Positions 41,835-50,539 of a stretch of DNA of 64,000 nt are shown piece after piece (within the stretch, counting starts at the first letter, position 1; each line of letters begins with the position of its first letter). The translations under genes and the position numbers were made by a program. Below the pieces are notes generated by a model that saw only the letters and a list, made by a program, of their open reading frames with translations, was not told the DNA's origin and ran no database searches. The stretch comes from Litchfieldia stipae (GTDB taxonomy: Bacteria > Bacillota > Bacilli > Bacillales > Bacillaceae_L). The stretch is from NCBI RefSeq assembly GCF_014837155.1, contig NZ_JACYHA010000001.1:186001-250000 (forward strand). The letters are read 5' to 3'.

Positions 41835-42491
41835 TTAATCTCTTATAAGATATGTACTAAGCAGCATGAGAAAGGAAATAGTTACGGTTAACCCTACCCA
41901 AGCCCATGCTAAACCCATATTACCACTATCAATCGCAACATAGATAGCTGTTGGTAATGTGAGAGTCTTCCCCGGAATCATTCCAGCAAACATGAGTGTC
42001 GCACCAAATTCACCTAATGCCCTTGCAAAGCTTAAAACAAACCCAGCAATAATCGCTTTTCTAGCCAAAGGAATAGATACAAAAAGAAAAACCAGTCCAT
42101 TAGAAGCACCATCTATTTTTGCAGCCTCCTCTATTCCTTTATCTATAGACTGAAAGCCAGTTTTTGCTGTTTGATACATGAGCGGAAAAGCAACAATTGC
42201 CGAGGCAATAAATGCAGCCCACCAGGTGAACATGAGAGATTGACCAAATAACATTTCAATAAAGCTTCCAATCGGACTGTTTCTTCCAAAAATGACGATT
42301 AGGAAGAAACCAATAACTGTCGGCGGCAAAACAATAGGGAGCATTAAAAGCGTTTCAATCAATAATCTACCTTTAAATCGTGTAGTACTCATCACTTTTG
42401 CTAAGATTACTCCGAGAAAAAGGACAAAAACCCCAGCAACAAATGCAATACTAATTGATAATCGTACCGGTGACCAAAATAATTCTTCCAT
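41835..42491 (-). CDS. modB: Molybdate ABC transporter permease ModB
   Basis: Five-to-six-helix permease, 218 residues, with the EAA loop EAAKIDGASNGLVFLFVSIPLA region and the ModB-type ending FARALGEFGATLMFAG near 160. GAGGTATAT precedes the ATG. No modA (binding protein) or modC (ATPase) is next to it. Molybdate is the likely substrate from context; tungstate cannot be excluded. A Fur-like box lies just upstream. Confidence 0.9.
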   Translation of the reverse strand: MEELFWSPVRLSISIAFVAGVFVLFLGVILAKVMSTTRFKGRLLIETLLMLPIVLPPTVIGFFLIVIFGRNSPIGSFIEMLFGQSLMFTWWAAFIASAIVAFPLMYQTAKTGFQSIDKGIEEAAKIDGASNGLVFLFVSIPLARKAIIAGFVLSFARALGEFGATLMFAGMIPGKTLTLPTAIYVAIDSGNMGLAWAWVGLTVTISFLMLLSTYLIRD

Positions 42492-42513
42492 ATATACCTC
42501 GAATTTAATAAAA

Positions 42514-42530
42514 AATGATAATCATTATTT
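42514..42530. promoter_or_regulatory. Fur-like box between mobA and modB
   Basis: AATGATAATCATT (42514-42526) is a perfect palindrome, and TGATAATCATTATTT matches the Bacillus Fur 7-1-7 box TGATAATNATTATCA at 13 of 15. It overlaps the mobA stop codon and lies 23 bp before the modB ATG. It may be chance in AT-rich DNA. Confidence 0.4.
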
Positions 42531-43127
42531 CTTTGTATCTATTAATTTCTCATACTCATCTCTGAAATTCACATTTTCAAAAGATTCACTAGTGCAATCA
42601 ATGTCATCCTCACTAACATAGGTTACATTGATATGCTTCAATAACGTAGCCATTTTAAGGATTTGTTTATCTAATAATTGTTGGATCATTCCTTTTGCAC
42701 TAGCAGCATACACCGCAATTAAAGGTTGAAGTTTCCCTTTGATTTTTGGGACAACCGCATCTTTCTGATTGTCTCGATATTGAAGTAATTTCTTCATCAA
42801 TTCTGTGTCTAGCATAGGTGTATCACAAGGGAGTACCATATACAAGTCACCAGATATTTCGTTCATTCCTGAGTAAATTCCTGCTAGTGGCCCTAGTCCT
42901 TTATACCTCGGTATATCCTCAATGATTTTCACATCAACTATTTCTTCTAGTCGAGCTTTCAAATTAGGATGACTAATGATCACGACTTCATCACAGCATT
43001 CTTTTAAAATTTGTAGAGAATACTGAAACAATGGTATATCTTTATACATTGCGAAAGCCTTCTGGCCACCAAATCTACTCGATTCTCCACCAACAAGTAA
43101 AATCCCGATGATTTGCTCCTTTTGCAT
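42525..43127 (-). CDS. mobA: Molybdenum cofactor guanylyltransferase MobA
   Basis: Transfers GMP to molybdopterin. 200 residues with the nucleotidyltransferase motif LLVGGESSRFGGQKA, LGPLAGIYSG and LPCDTPML (metal-binding Asp). First gene of the cofactor group; the yitW terminator upstream separates the units. Confidence 0.92.
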   Translation of the reverse strand: MQKEQIIGILLVGGESSRFGGQKAFAMYKDIPLFQYSLQILKECCDEVVIISHPNLKARLEEIVDVKIIEDIPRYKGLGPLAGIYSGMNEISGDLYMVLPCDTPMLDTELMKKLLQYRDNQKDAVVPKIKGKLQPLIAVYAASAKGMIQQLLDKQILKMATLLKHINVTYVSEDDIDCTSESFENVNFRDEYEKLIDTKK

Positions 43128-43153
43128 ACATTTCCATCCTTATGACTCGATAC

Positions 43154-43189
43154 AAAAAAAGGGATATCAATTTGGATAACCCTTTTTTT
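43154..43189. terminator. Terminator between yitW and mobA
   Basis: A7GGG / CCCT7 outer arms with an inner TATC/GATA pairing, T-runs on both strands. It ends the yitW transcript, so the cofactor genes need their own promoter. Confidence 0.82.
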
Positions 43190-43202
43190 GTATCACTATT
43201 GT

Positions 43203-43514
43203 TTAATCTCTAACGCCCAATGCAATTTTTGCATATCTAGACATGCGATCTTTTGACCATGGTGGATTCCATACAATATTAACTTCCACCTCTTTGATCT
43301 CTGGTAAATCAATTAATGCTCTCTTCACATCTTCAGCAATTGTTCCCGCTAACGGACACCCCATTGATGTTAATGTCATTGTTACAGTAGCAACGCCTGC
43401 ATCATCCATGTCAACACCATATACTAATCCTAAATTAACAATATCTACACCAAGCTCTGGATCATTTACAGTCTCTAATGCACCCATGATATTTTCTTCT
43501 AATGCTTTATCCAA
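43203..43514 (-). CDS. yitW: Iron-sulfur assembly factor YitW (MIP18/DUF59 family)
   Basis: 103 residues with the DUF59 pattern DPELGVDIVNLGLVYG and the conserved Cys in TSMGCPLAG, plus WNPPWSKDRMS. PaaD/SufT-like proteins help Fe-S cluster assembly. Starts with TTG after GAAGGAGGGG. Confidence 0.92.
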   Translation of the reverse strand: MDKALEENIMGALETVNDPELGVDIVNLGLVYGVDMDDAGVATVTMTLTSMGCPLAGTIAEDVKRALIDLPEIKEVEVNIVWNPPWSKDRMSRYAKIALGVRD

Positions 43515-43603
43515 GATAATTCCCCTCCTTCTTCATAGCTTAACTATACCGAAAATAAATCAATAACGAAAATAATCAGTTCTGTGATCGATTACAGATA
43601 TTT

Positions 43604-44371
43604 TTATAAATGCCTTTTAAACCATTCAACCGTTTCAAGTAAAGCCTCTCTTGATACTTTATGTCCCACCTTTGGATCCTCAATGAACTTTAGCTTATCT
43701 TCTTGGCCCTCATAATACGGTAAGAGCTGCTGATAAAAATCATACGTGAATTGATATGGAATGACTTCATCTCTTCTTCCATGCCAAAATAGAATCGGTC
43801 TGCCTTTTAAAGCCATAGGTTTCTTTCCTAAATCAAATGGGGCAAGTCCAGCAATTTGCTGTTCTACTTGTTCATCAGTTAAAGGTATGGTATGGCCTTG
43901 CTGTTTTATCCCTTCTATTAACCCTCGGCAATATCCTTCATAATGCGGACTTCCCATTAAACTTACAGCAGTATTAATCCAGTCATATTGTGTGAGGGCA
44001 CCAAACATTGTGATTGCTCCCATTGAAGTCCCTATCACCCCAATACGACTTGTGTCAACTAAGTCTAAAGAAACAAGCTCTTCTTTAAGAATTGCTAATT
44101 CTTTAATATTAGTGAGAACGATTTCCCAGAACTTAAATGTCATTTCTTTGCCCATTCCAGCTATGGCACGCTCACCATGATATAACGCATCAGGTAAAAC
44201 AACTCGATATCCCTCTTCTGCCAAAAGATAAGCAAAGTGTAGATTATGTTCTTTCGCACTTGTGAATCCATGGTAGAAAAAGATTAATGGTAATTGTTCA
44301 TGTTGAAGTTGATCCTTTACAATTTGTAATGTGGGAATGTTTGCAATTGTTTTGTTTTCAATAATAACCAT
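43604..44371 (-). CDS. yitV: YitV, alpha/beta hydrolase (dienelactone-hydrolase-like)
   Basis: 255 residues, same length as B. subtilis YitV. Oxyanion/N-terminal HGFTSAKEHNL and the nucleophile elbow GTSMGA (Ser near residue 116). Asp and His candidates lie in GRRDEVIP and GHKVS near the C-terminus. Soluble esterase; substrate unknown. Next to yitW as in B. subtilis. Confidence 0.9.
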   Translation of the reverse strand: MVIIENKTIANIPTLQIVKDQLQHEQLPLIFFYHGFTSAKEHNLHFAYLLAEEGYRVVLPDALYHGERAIAGMGKEMTFKFWEIVLTNIKELAILKEELVSLDLVDTSRIGVIGTSMGAITMFGALTQYDWINTAVSLMGSPHYEGYCRGLIEGIKQQGHTIPLTDEQVEQQIAGLAPFDLGKKPMALKGRPILFWHGRRDEVIPYQFTYDFYQQLLPYYEGQEDKLKFIEDPKVGHKVSREALLETVEWFKRHL

Positions 44372-44542
44372 CTAATTATGCCCCTTTTTGAAATATCTTA
44401 ATACTAAATTAATATACATAGTGTATCATGGACAAAATAAAGATGGAAAAAATATGCAAGCTTTTTCTATTTATTATTTGACGTATACATATATGATTGC
44501 TTAAGTTAGAAAGACAATACATATGATAAAGGAGATTCTCCC

Positions 44543-45364
44543 ATGAAAAAACCACATTTAATTGCCTTAGATTTAGATGGAACTCTTTTAAGAGACGATA
44601 AAACCATTTCTGAACGATCAAAGCAAACGATAGCAAAAGCTCGAGAAGAAGGACATATTGTTGTCATTGCAACAGGTAGACCTTATCGTTCCAGTTCCAT
44701 GTATTATCAGGAGCTTGGTCTTGATACACCTATTGTCAATTTTAATGGCGCCTTCGTCCATCATCCATTAGATGACAAATGGGGAATATATCATCAACCA
44801 CTTGAGTTACAAACTGTTAAAGAGATTGTCGAAGCAAGTGAATCCTTTGAAGCCCATAACATATTAGCTGAAGTGATTGATGATGTCTATTTCCATTACC
44901 ATGACGAGAAGCTTCTTGATATCTTTAGCCTTGGCAATCCAACGATCCAAACAGGAGATTTACGAAAGATTCTTCATCATGATCCAACTGCAGTGTTAAT
45001 CCACCCAAAAGAAGAAAATGTTGATCAAATACGCCAGCATCTATCCTCAGTACATGCTGAAGTCATTGATCATCGAAAGTGGGCGGCTCCGTGGCATGTC
45101 ATTGAAATTGTTAAATCAGGGTTAAACAAAGCAGTAGGCTTGAAGCGTATCGCTGATTATTATGGAATACCGCAAGAACGTGTGATTGCTTTTGGAGATG
45201 AAGATAATGATTTCGAAATGATTGAGTATGCAGGCTTTGGCATCGCTATGGGGAATGGAATAACTCAATTGAAGAATTTAGCCAATGTAACTACATTAAC
45301 TAATGAAGAAGACGGGATTGCGCTCTATTTAGAAGACCATTTACGCTTGTCATTGCCTAAATAA
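44543..45364 (+). CDS. yitU: YitU, HAD-superfamily Cof-type phosphatase
   Basis: 273 residues. Catalytic DLDGTLL (Asp10/12 region), TGRPYRS, the late Lys in SGLNKAVGLKRI and GDEDNDFEM motif. Cof-type HADs act on sugar phosphates or flavin intermediates; YitU has been proposed in riboflavin dephosphorylation. Divergent from yitV with 171 bp between. Confidence 0.92.
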   Translation: MKKPHLIALDLDGTLLRDDKTISERSKQTIAKAREEGHIVVIATGRPYRSSSMYYQELGLDTPIVNFNGAFVHHPLDDKWGIYHQPLELQTVKEIVEASESFEAHNILAEVIDDVYFHYHDEKLLDIFSLGNPTIQTGDLRKILHHDPTAVLIHPKEENVDQIRQHLSSVHAEVIDHRKWAAPWHVIEIVKSGLNKAVGLKRIADYYGIPQERVIAFGDEDNDFEMIEYAGFGIAMGNGITQLKNLANVTTLTNEEDGIALYLEDHLRLSLPK

Positions 45365-45401
45365 TCCTTTCATAAAAAGGTGGATATATCAAATAATATA
45401 C

Positions 45402-45428
45402 TTGACGCTTAAAAGGTTTAAGCGTCAA
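45402..45428. promoter_or_regulatory. Perfect 27-bp palindrome before two small genes
   Basis: TTGACGCTTAAA-AGG-TTTAAGCGTCAA, twelve perfect pairs with a three-base centre. It lies 37 bp after yitU and 30 bp before the next ATG. No T-run follows, so it is not a standard terminator; an operator or RNA hairpin is possible. Confidence 0.45.
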
Positions 45429-45458
45429 AGCTGTACTTAGCATAAAGGGGGAATACGA

Positions 45459-45611
45459 ATGGGTAAGAGTAGTAAATCAAAGCGATTTGTTAAAGATGGC
45501 GTAGATTCTCTTCAAAAGTATTCTGAGCGTTTCCCTTACCACTCGACATTAGCTGAGGCTGAAGAAAAGAAGAAACAAAACGTAGAAAACTCCTCATATG
45601 GAGGGATATAA
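45459..45611 (+). CDS. Hypothetical 50-residue protein
   Basis: ATG at 45459, seven bases after AAAGGGGG; stop at 45609. Begins MGKSSKSKRFVKDGVDSLQK, very polar, Lys/Ser/Glu-rich, probably helical, no Cys. It precedes the DUF3813-like gene by 2 bp, so the two are an operon. I do not recognise the family. Confidence 0.65.
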   Translation: MGKSSKSKRFVKDGVDSLQKYSERFPYHSTLAEAEEKKKQNVENSSYGGI

Positions 45612-45613
45612 TC

Positions 45614-45811
45614 ATGGCTAATCTATTATTTCAACAAGCACGTGAATCTGTTGAAAATGCAGAGAAAGCACAAGCTGGGCAAGTTGATTTATGTCCAATT
45701 GAAACAGTAAATGTTGCAAAAAATGCGTTATCTTCGGCTTATGCAAATTCGACTGTTGCTGAGAAAAAACAGCTTCATGAATTACAAGATCGTTTAGACC
45801 AACTCCAATAA
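45614..45811 (+). CDS. DUF3813-like small helical protein
   Basis: 65 residues, MANLLFQQARESVENAEKAQ then a two-helix pattern ending HELQDRLDQLQ. Probably DUF3813 by recall. GGAGGG sits eight bases before the ATG and overlaps the end of the upstream gene. Function unknown. Confidence 0.7.
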   Translation: MANLLFQQARESVENAEKAQAGQVDLCPIETVNVAKNALSSAYANSTVAEKKQLHELQDRLDQLQ

Positions 45812-45817
45812 TTAAAA

Positions 45818-45841
45818 AGGGCTGTTCTTTTGGACAGCCCT
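45818..45841 (-). terminator. Terminator of the BsuPI-domain lipoprotein gene
   Basis: Stem AGGGCTGT / ACAGCCCT around an eight-base loop. The T-run is on the minus strand (complement of aaaaa), so it mainly serves the minus gene; plus-strand read-through is possible. Confidence 0.8.
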
Positions 45842-45851
45842 ACCTTACTAT

Positions 45852-46748
45852 TTAGCTAAACTGTTCTAGTGTAGCAAAATACATATTTACGATTTCCCCG
45901 TCTTTTGCACTTCTTTCAAACAATTCAAGCGTTAATGTTCCATTTGAAGGTAGTTTCTCACTTGGAATTGAAAGGTTAATCTCAAAAGGAGCCCAACTAG
46001 GCGCACCTGCCTTTGTAGTAATTACAGTTTCTGGAATAATATAGTCGTGACCATCCTCTACTGCATAGAAGAAGCTAGCTTCAAACACTCTTGCCTCGCC
46101 AGTAACTGTGTACTCTCCTCCACTACCCATCACTTCAATATTTCTAAATGCAACGTTTTCTTCAGGCACAGTAATTTTAGTTGTAGCCTTCAAAGTGTTT
46201 GAAATAGGTGCTTGAATTCCATTTATTTTAGCAGCAACAATTTCTACAGTCGCAGTATATTCTCCAGCTGCAATTCTTTCGCCTGTTTGTTTGTAATCCC
46301 AAATTTCCTGCCATGATACTTCTTCTCCAGCTTTGATTTCAACATCTTGTAAAGCCATTAGGAATGATTTATCAATTGAATAGCGATAAACTTCCATCCC
46401 TCCCTCATTCTTCACATAAATTTCATACTTTTGTCCAGACGTAAAAGTTAAAGTCACATCCTGATTACTTGTGTTTTTGACTGCGAATGTCAACACTGCT
46501 TCTCCAGCTGTAGCTTTAGAATCAATTGTTAATTCTAATTCATTCAACAAAGCTTCTACATCTCCCGTTACCTCTTCATCTAACGGTACTTCAATAGGCG
46601 GGATTTCTTTCGTTGGCTTTTCAGCAATAGGACTACCTGTAACAGGAACCTCTTCAACTGCTTTTGGCTCCCCTGTTGTTGTACCACCAGTACCGCATCC
46701 TGCAAGAGTTATTAATGAAACGATTATTGGTAAAATCAATTTTCTCAA
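45852..46748 (-). CDS. Lipoprotein with BsuPI (intracellular proteinase inhibitor)-like domain
   Basis: 298 residues. Lipoprotein signal MRKLILPIIVSLITLAGC (Cys 18), then a Pro/Glu/Val-rich linker (about 20-60), then a beta-rich BsuPI-type domain (AVLTFAVKNTSNQDVTLTF, SGQKYEIYVKNEGG). The position corresponds to B. subtilis ipi, but that inhibitor is cytoplasmic; here the domain is exported and anchored. A second beta domain follows (about 190-298). Inhibitory activity is unproven. Confidence 0.75.
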   Translation of the reverse strand: MRKLILPIIVSLITLAGCGTGGTTTGEPKAVEEVPVTGSPIAEKPTKEIPPIEVPLDEEVTGDVEALLNELELTIDSKATAGEAVLTFAVKNTSNQDVTLTFTSGQKYEIYVKNEGGMEVYRYSIDKSFLMALQDVEIKAGEEVSWQEIWDYKQTGERIAAGEYTATVEIVAAKINGIQAPISNTLKATTKITVPEENVAFRNIEVMGSGGEYTVTGEARVFEASFFYAVEDGHDYIIPETVITTKAGAPSWAPFEINLSIPSEKLPSNGTLTLELFERSAKDGEIVNMYFATLEQFS

Positions 46749-46793
46749 TGTAATGACCTCCTTTATATCTTAGTCGGAATTCAATCTAAAATG

Positions 46794-47639
46794 TTACGTT
46801 TCTTTACGGAAGAAACCAAATATTCCAGTTGTTTGTACGATATTTGTAAAGGCCTTAGGGTCTACCGTCTTTATGACTTGCTCTAAATCAAAAAGCTCAT
46901 ATCTTGTTATGACTATTATCATCATATCTTTGGTGTCATTTGTAAAGGCTCCTTTTGCTGGAACCATTGTAATACCTCTTACTAGTTTTCCATGTATTGC
47001 TTTTTTTAGTTCTTCACCTTTTTTTGTGATGATCATTGCAGTCAGCTTTTCATGACGTGTATGAATAGTATCGATTACTCTTGTAGACACATATATAAAA
47101 ACCAATGTATATAACGCTTTTTCCCACCCATACAAAAAACCAGCAGCAACAATAATAATTGAATTCATGATAAAGAAGTATGATCCAATTGGTTTATCCT
47201 TCTTTCTTGATAAAATCATAGCTACAATATCTAAGCCACCAGTTGAAGCACCCCATTTCAATGTAAAACCAACACCGAGCGCAATTATTACCCCGCCAAA
47301 CACAGCATTTAAAATGATATCATTTGATAGACGATGGATAGGAATAATCGAAAGGAAAAAAGTTGTAGCAGCAACTGAAAGAAAACTATAAATAGTAAAA
47401 GATTTACCAATACTACGCCATCCAATAATAGCTACAGGAATATTCAATAATAATAACAAGATTCCTGTTGAAATATAAAAAGGAGTATAATCATCAAGCA
47501 TACTTGAAACTAATTGTGCGATACCTGTGAAGCCACTTGAATATACATTCGCTGGAATCAAAAACATATTAAGTCCGATGGCATTCAGTAATGCCCCTAT
47601 GATAACAACAAGTGATTTCTTTATATGTAAATTTACCAA
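46794..47639 (-). CDS. yitT: YitT family membrane protein (UPF0750)
   Basis: 281 residues with five membrane helices (about 11-30, 46-70, 77-95, 106-125, 150-170) and a C-terminal soluble DUF2179 domain (about 205-281, GITMVPAKGAFTNDTK). Starts with TTG at 47639. Function unknown. Confidence 0.88.
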   Translation of the reverse strand: MVNLHIKKSLVVIIGALLNAIGLNMFLIPANVYSSGFTGIAQLVSSMLDDYTPFYISTGILLLLLNIPVAIIGWRSIGKSFTIYSFLSVAATTFFLSIIPIHRLSNDIILNAVFGGVIIALGVGFTLKWGASTGGLDIVAMILSRKKDKPIGSYFFIMNSIIIVAAGFLYGWEKALYTLVFIYVSTRVIDTIHTRHEKLTAMIITKKGEELKKAIHGKLVRGITMVPAKGAFTNDTKDMMIIVITRYELFDLEQVIKTVDPKAFTNIVQTTGIFGFFRKET

Positions 47640-47819
47640 TTAACGTCACATCTCCCATATTATTTTAGAGATAGTTTGTGCTAATACTTATTCTTTTACC
47701 CTTTTTCATGAATATTAGTAGAGAAAGATTGTTTTTTTTCATGAATCTGGCTAAACTTAGTTAATGAGCTATTATTTATCTTATACATGTCATGATTATA
47801 ATGAAAGAAGGTGAAGAGA

Positions 47820-48680
47820 ATGACAGTTAAAATACTTGCAGATAGCGCTAGCGATCTTCCGTTAGATTTTTTTGAAGAGGCTGACGTAACGTTGTTTCCG
47901 CTTGGTGTTCATTTAGACGGAGAAGAATTTCTTGATCAAGTAACTATCAAACCAACTGAAGTTTATGAAAAAATGAGAAATGGTGCCGCACCTAAAACCA
48001 CTCAAGTATCGCCACATCTCTTTAAGGAAGAATTTCAAAAATTAGCGAAGAATAATCAAGCTGGTATATATATTGCTTTTTCTTCCCAGTTGTCTGGTAC
48101 ATATCAAACAGCTGTGATGATGAAAGAAGAGGTACAAGAAGAATATCCGGATTTTGATTTAACTATTATAGATACGAAATGTGCTTCCCTTGGTGTTGGC
48201 TTAGTAGTGAAGGCAGCCGTTGAACTTGCCAAAACGGGAGCATCAAAAGAAGACATCATTGAACTTGCTACATATCAGGCAACACATATGGAGCATATTT
48301 TCACAGTTGATGATTTAGAATATTTAGCTCGTGGTGGAAGAGTAACGAAAACAGCTGCATTTGTTGGTGGTTTGTTAAATATCAAGCCTATCCTTAATGT
48401 CGAAGACGGTAAACTAATTCCCCTTGAAAAAATTCGTGGTAAAAAGAAGGCTGCCAAACGTATTTTGGAAATCATTGAGGAACGTGGGACGGATCTTAAG
48501 GATCAAACAATCGCAATTAGCCACGGGGATGTTCTTGAAACAGCAAATGAATTTAAAGAAATGATTATAGAAAAGTTTGGTTGTAAAGAAGTGTTTATCA
48601 ATATGGTTGGAGCATCCATTGGCTCTCATGCAGGACCAGGAGTAATTGCAATCTTTTTCCTAAACAAAAATCGCACTTAA
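47820..48680 (+). CDS. yitS: DegV family fatty-acid-binding protein YitS
   Basis: 286 residues from the ATG at 47820 (MTVKILADSASDLP), seven bases after GAAGG; a GTG three codons upstream is too close. DegV proteins bind fatty acids (FakB-like) and present them to a kinase. Typical ADSASDLP, SSQLSGTYQTA and HAGPGVIAIF motifs. Confidence 0.92.
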   Translation: MTVKILADSASDLPLDFFEEADVTLFPLGVHLDGEEFLDQVTIKPTEVYEKMRNGAAPKTTQVSPHLFKEEFQKLAKNNQAGIYIAFSSQLSGTYQTAVMMKEEVQEEYPDFDLTIIDTKCASLGVGLVVKAAVELAKTGASKEDIIELATYQATHMEHIFTVDDLEYLARGGRVTKTAAFVGGLLNIKPILNVEDGKLIPLEKIRGKKKAAKRILEIIEERGTDLKDQTIAISHGDVLETANEFKEMIIEKFGCKEVFINMVGASIGSHAGPGVIAIFFLNKNRT

Positions 48681-48753
48681 CATCTACATACTTTATACCT
48701 CATAAGGAAATGCTAACTCTATACGTTGATAGTTATGTAGAGGAGTGTATAAG

Positions 48754-48885
48754 ATGTCAAGAACAAGTGATAACGATAAAAAAGCAAAAGATCATAATGC
48801 AAAAAACCATGAGAAAAACATGCTTGCCGAAAAAAATCGTGAGATGGGTAAGCATCAGTACTCAAAGAAGACAGATCATCAATAA
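48754..48885 (+). CDS. DUF3941-like 43-residue protein
   Basis: ATG at 48754, stop ending 48885, GAGGAG eight bases upstream. Begins MSRTSDNDKKAKDHNAKNHE and ends GKHQYSKKTDHQ; highly charged and likely disordered. Matches recalled DUF3941 sequences. Function unknown. Confidence 0.78.
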   Translation: MSRTSDNDKKAKDHNAKNHEKNMLAEKNREMGKHQYSKKTDHQ

Positions 48886-48894
48886 TATTTATAA

Positions 48895-48933
48895 AAAAAC
48901 GAGCAAACCCTACTATCGGATTTGCTCGTTTTT
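48895..48933. terminator. Bidirectional terminator between DUF3941-like gene and cvfB
   Basis: Stem AAAAACGAGCAAA / TTTGCTCGTTTTT, T-runs on both strands. Confidence 0.9.
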
Positions 48934-48937
48934 GTGT

Positions 48938-49798
48938 TTATTCATTCTTAAAGTAAGTCCAGCCTTCTTCTTGATAAACCTTTCCATCCTTCATCAGCCT
49001 ACCAAGTGCTCGCTTAAACGCGCCCTTACTCATTTGGAATCGCTCCATAATATCATCTGGATCACTCTTATCCCAGTAAGGCATTGCCCCACCACGACTT
49101 TCCATATAGGAATAAAGTTGCTTTGCATCATCATCAAGAATTTCATGGGTTCTCGCTAACAAAGAGATATTTACACTCCCATCATCCTTCACATCAATGA
49201 TACGCCCTTCAACCTTCTCCCCTAAACGTGGCTCTTGTCGCCTCTCTGACTCGTGTATAAAGCCTATGTACCCTTCTTCAGTAACCATGAATGAACCTAC
49301 TAATAATAAGCGGTACACATGCCCTGTCACATTTTTATTGAAATCCTTCTTACTCGCCGGTTTAGAAATCGTTCTAATTACATCTTCAGTTGCCAATTTC
49401 CCAAATAATCGTCCATTCTTATCTGTTTTCAGACTACAGTAGAGGACATCACCCTTTTGTGGCCAAATATGATCCACACCAGGTAAATCATCTTTTGAAA
49501 CTAAGATGTCCTTGCTAATGCCTATGTTAATAAATACACCAAGATCATGTCTTATCTCTACAACCTCAACCCAATCATACACTCCAATTTGAACAGTTGG
49601 AATAGTCATTGTTGCCGCTAGTCTTCCTTGGTGATCCTGATATAAAAACACAGTATTACGATCATCTTCATTAAATTCATCTGTTAAATCCTTTTTATGG
49701 AGTAATACATCCTCTTCTCCATTTGTTAAGAAATAGCCAAATGGTGCATCACGATCAACCATCAAGCTAACAACGGTACCTGCTTGTAATTCTTCCAT
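48938..49798 (-). CDS. yitL: CvfB-like S1-domain RNA-binding protein (YitL)
   Basis: 286 residues with several S1/OB-fold units (about 5-60, 65-130, 145-210; GVFINIGISKDILVSKDDLP) and a C-terminal winged helix (GGAMPYWDKSDPDDIMERF onward, then KGAFKRALGRLMKDG). Matches the CvfB/YitL family, linked to RNA-level control of virulence in staphylococci. Cytoplasmic. Confidence 0.9.
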   Translation of the reverse strand: MEELQAGTVVSLMVDRDAPFGYFLTNGEEDVLLHKKDLTDEFNEDDRNTVFLYQDHQGRLAATMTIPTVQIGVYDWVEVVEIRHDLGVFINIGISKDILVSKDDLPGVDHIWPQKGDVLYCSLKTDKNGRLFGKLATEDVIRTISKPASKKDFNKNVTGHVYRLLLVGSFMVTEEGYIGFIHESERRQEPRLGEKVEGRIIDVKDDGSVNISLLARTHEILDDDAKQLYSYMESRGGAMPYWDKSDPDDIMERFQMSKGAFKRALGRLMKDGKVYQEEGWTYFKNE

Positions 49799-49941
49799 GT
49801 ATGTATGTCCTTCTTTCTTTTATTTCATTAGTAAAATCGTTACCTATTTAAGAGGCTATTATAACACTTTTTTGGTATAAGTTGTCCTTCCTGCATTATT
49901 TTACTATAATCAAAGATAAGAAAAGTATACGGAGGTAAGTT

Positions 49942-50433
49942 ATGTCAAAAGAAAGTTCATTCGATATTGTATCAAAGGTTGATCTACCAGAGGTCTCAAA
50001 TGCCATTAATATTGCATTAAAGGAAATCAAAACTCGCTATGATTTTAAAGGAAGCAAAAGTGATATTACATTAGATAAGGAAGAATTAGTCCTCGTTTCT
50101 GATGATGATTACAAGCTTGAACAGCTCAAAGATGTTCTTGTCACAAAATTAATTAAACGTGGTGTAGCAACGAAAAATATTCAATATGGAAAAGTTGAAG
50201 GAGCAACTGGTGGAACAGTCCGTCAAAAAGCAAGTCTTGTTCAAGGAATCGATAAGGATAATGCCAAGAAAATCAACACTATTATTAAAAACAGTGGACT
50301 AAAGGTGAAAAGTCAAATTCAAGACGATCAAATTCGTGTTAGCGCAAAGAGCAGAGATGATCTTCAACAAATTATCGCTGCCATTCGAGAAGCTGATCTA
50401 CCGATTGATGTACAATTTCTAAACTACCGCTAG
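49942..50433 (+). CDS. yitK: YajQ family nucleotide-binding protein (YitK)
   Basis: 163 residues with [34 protein letters not shown] and ATGGTVRQK motifs. The family binds RNA or nucleotides; some members bind cyclic di-GMP. CGGAGG precedes the ATG. Confidence 0.92.
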   Translation: MSKESSFDIVSKVDLPEVSNAINIALKEIKTRYDFKGSKSDITLDKEELVLVSDDDYKLEQLKDVLVTKLIKRGVATKNIQYGKVEGATGGTVRQKASLVQGIDKDNAKKINTIIKNSGLKVKSQIQDDQIRVSAKSRDDLQQIIAAIREADLPIDVQFLNYR

Positions 50434-50437
50434 TTTA

Positions 50438-50468
50438 AAGGGTCAGAATTCCCATTTCTGACCCTTTT
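50438..50468 (+). terminator. Terminator of yitK
   Basis: Stem AAAGGGTCAGAA / TTCTGACCCTTT with a seven-base loop. Confidence 0.9.
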
Positions 50469-50539
50469 AATATATAATCAACTATTGATTTATTCCCAAC
50501 TTTCAGATAAATTAATACTATTAAACTAAATAATTCCTT

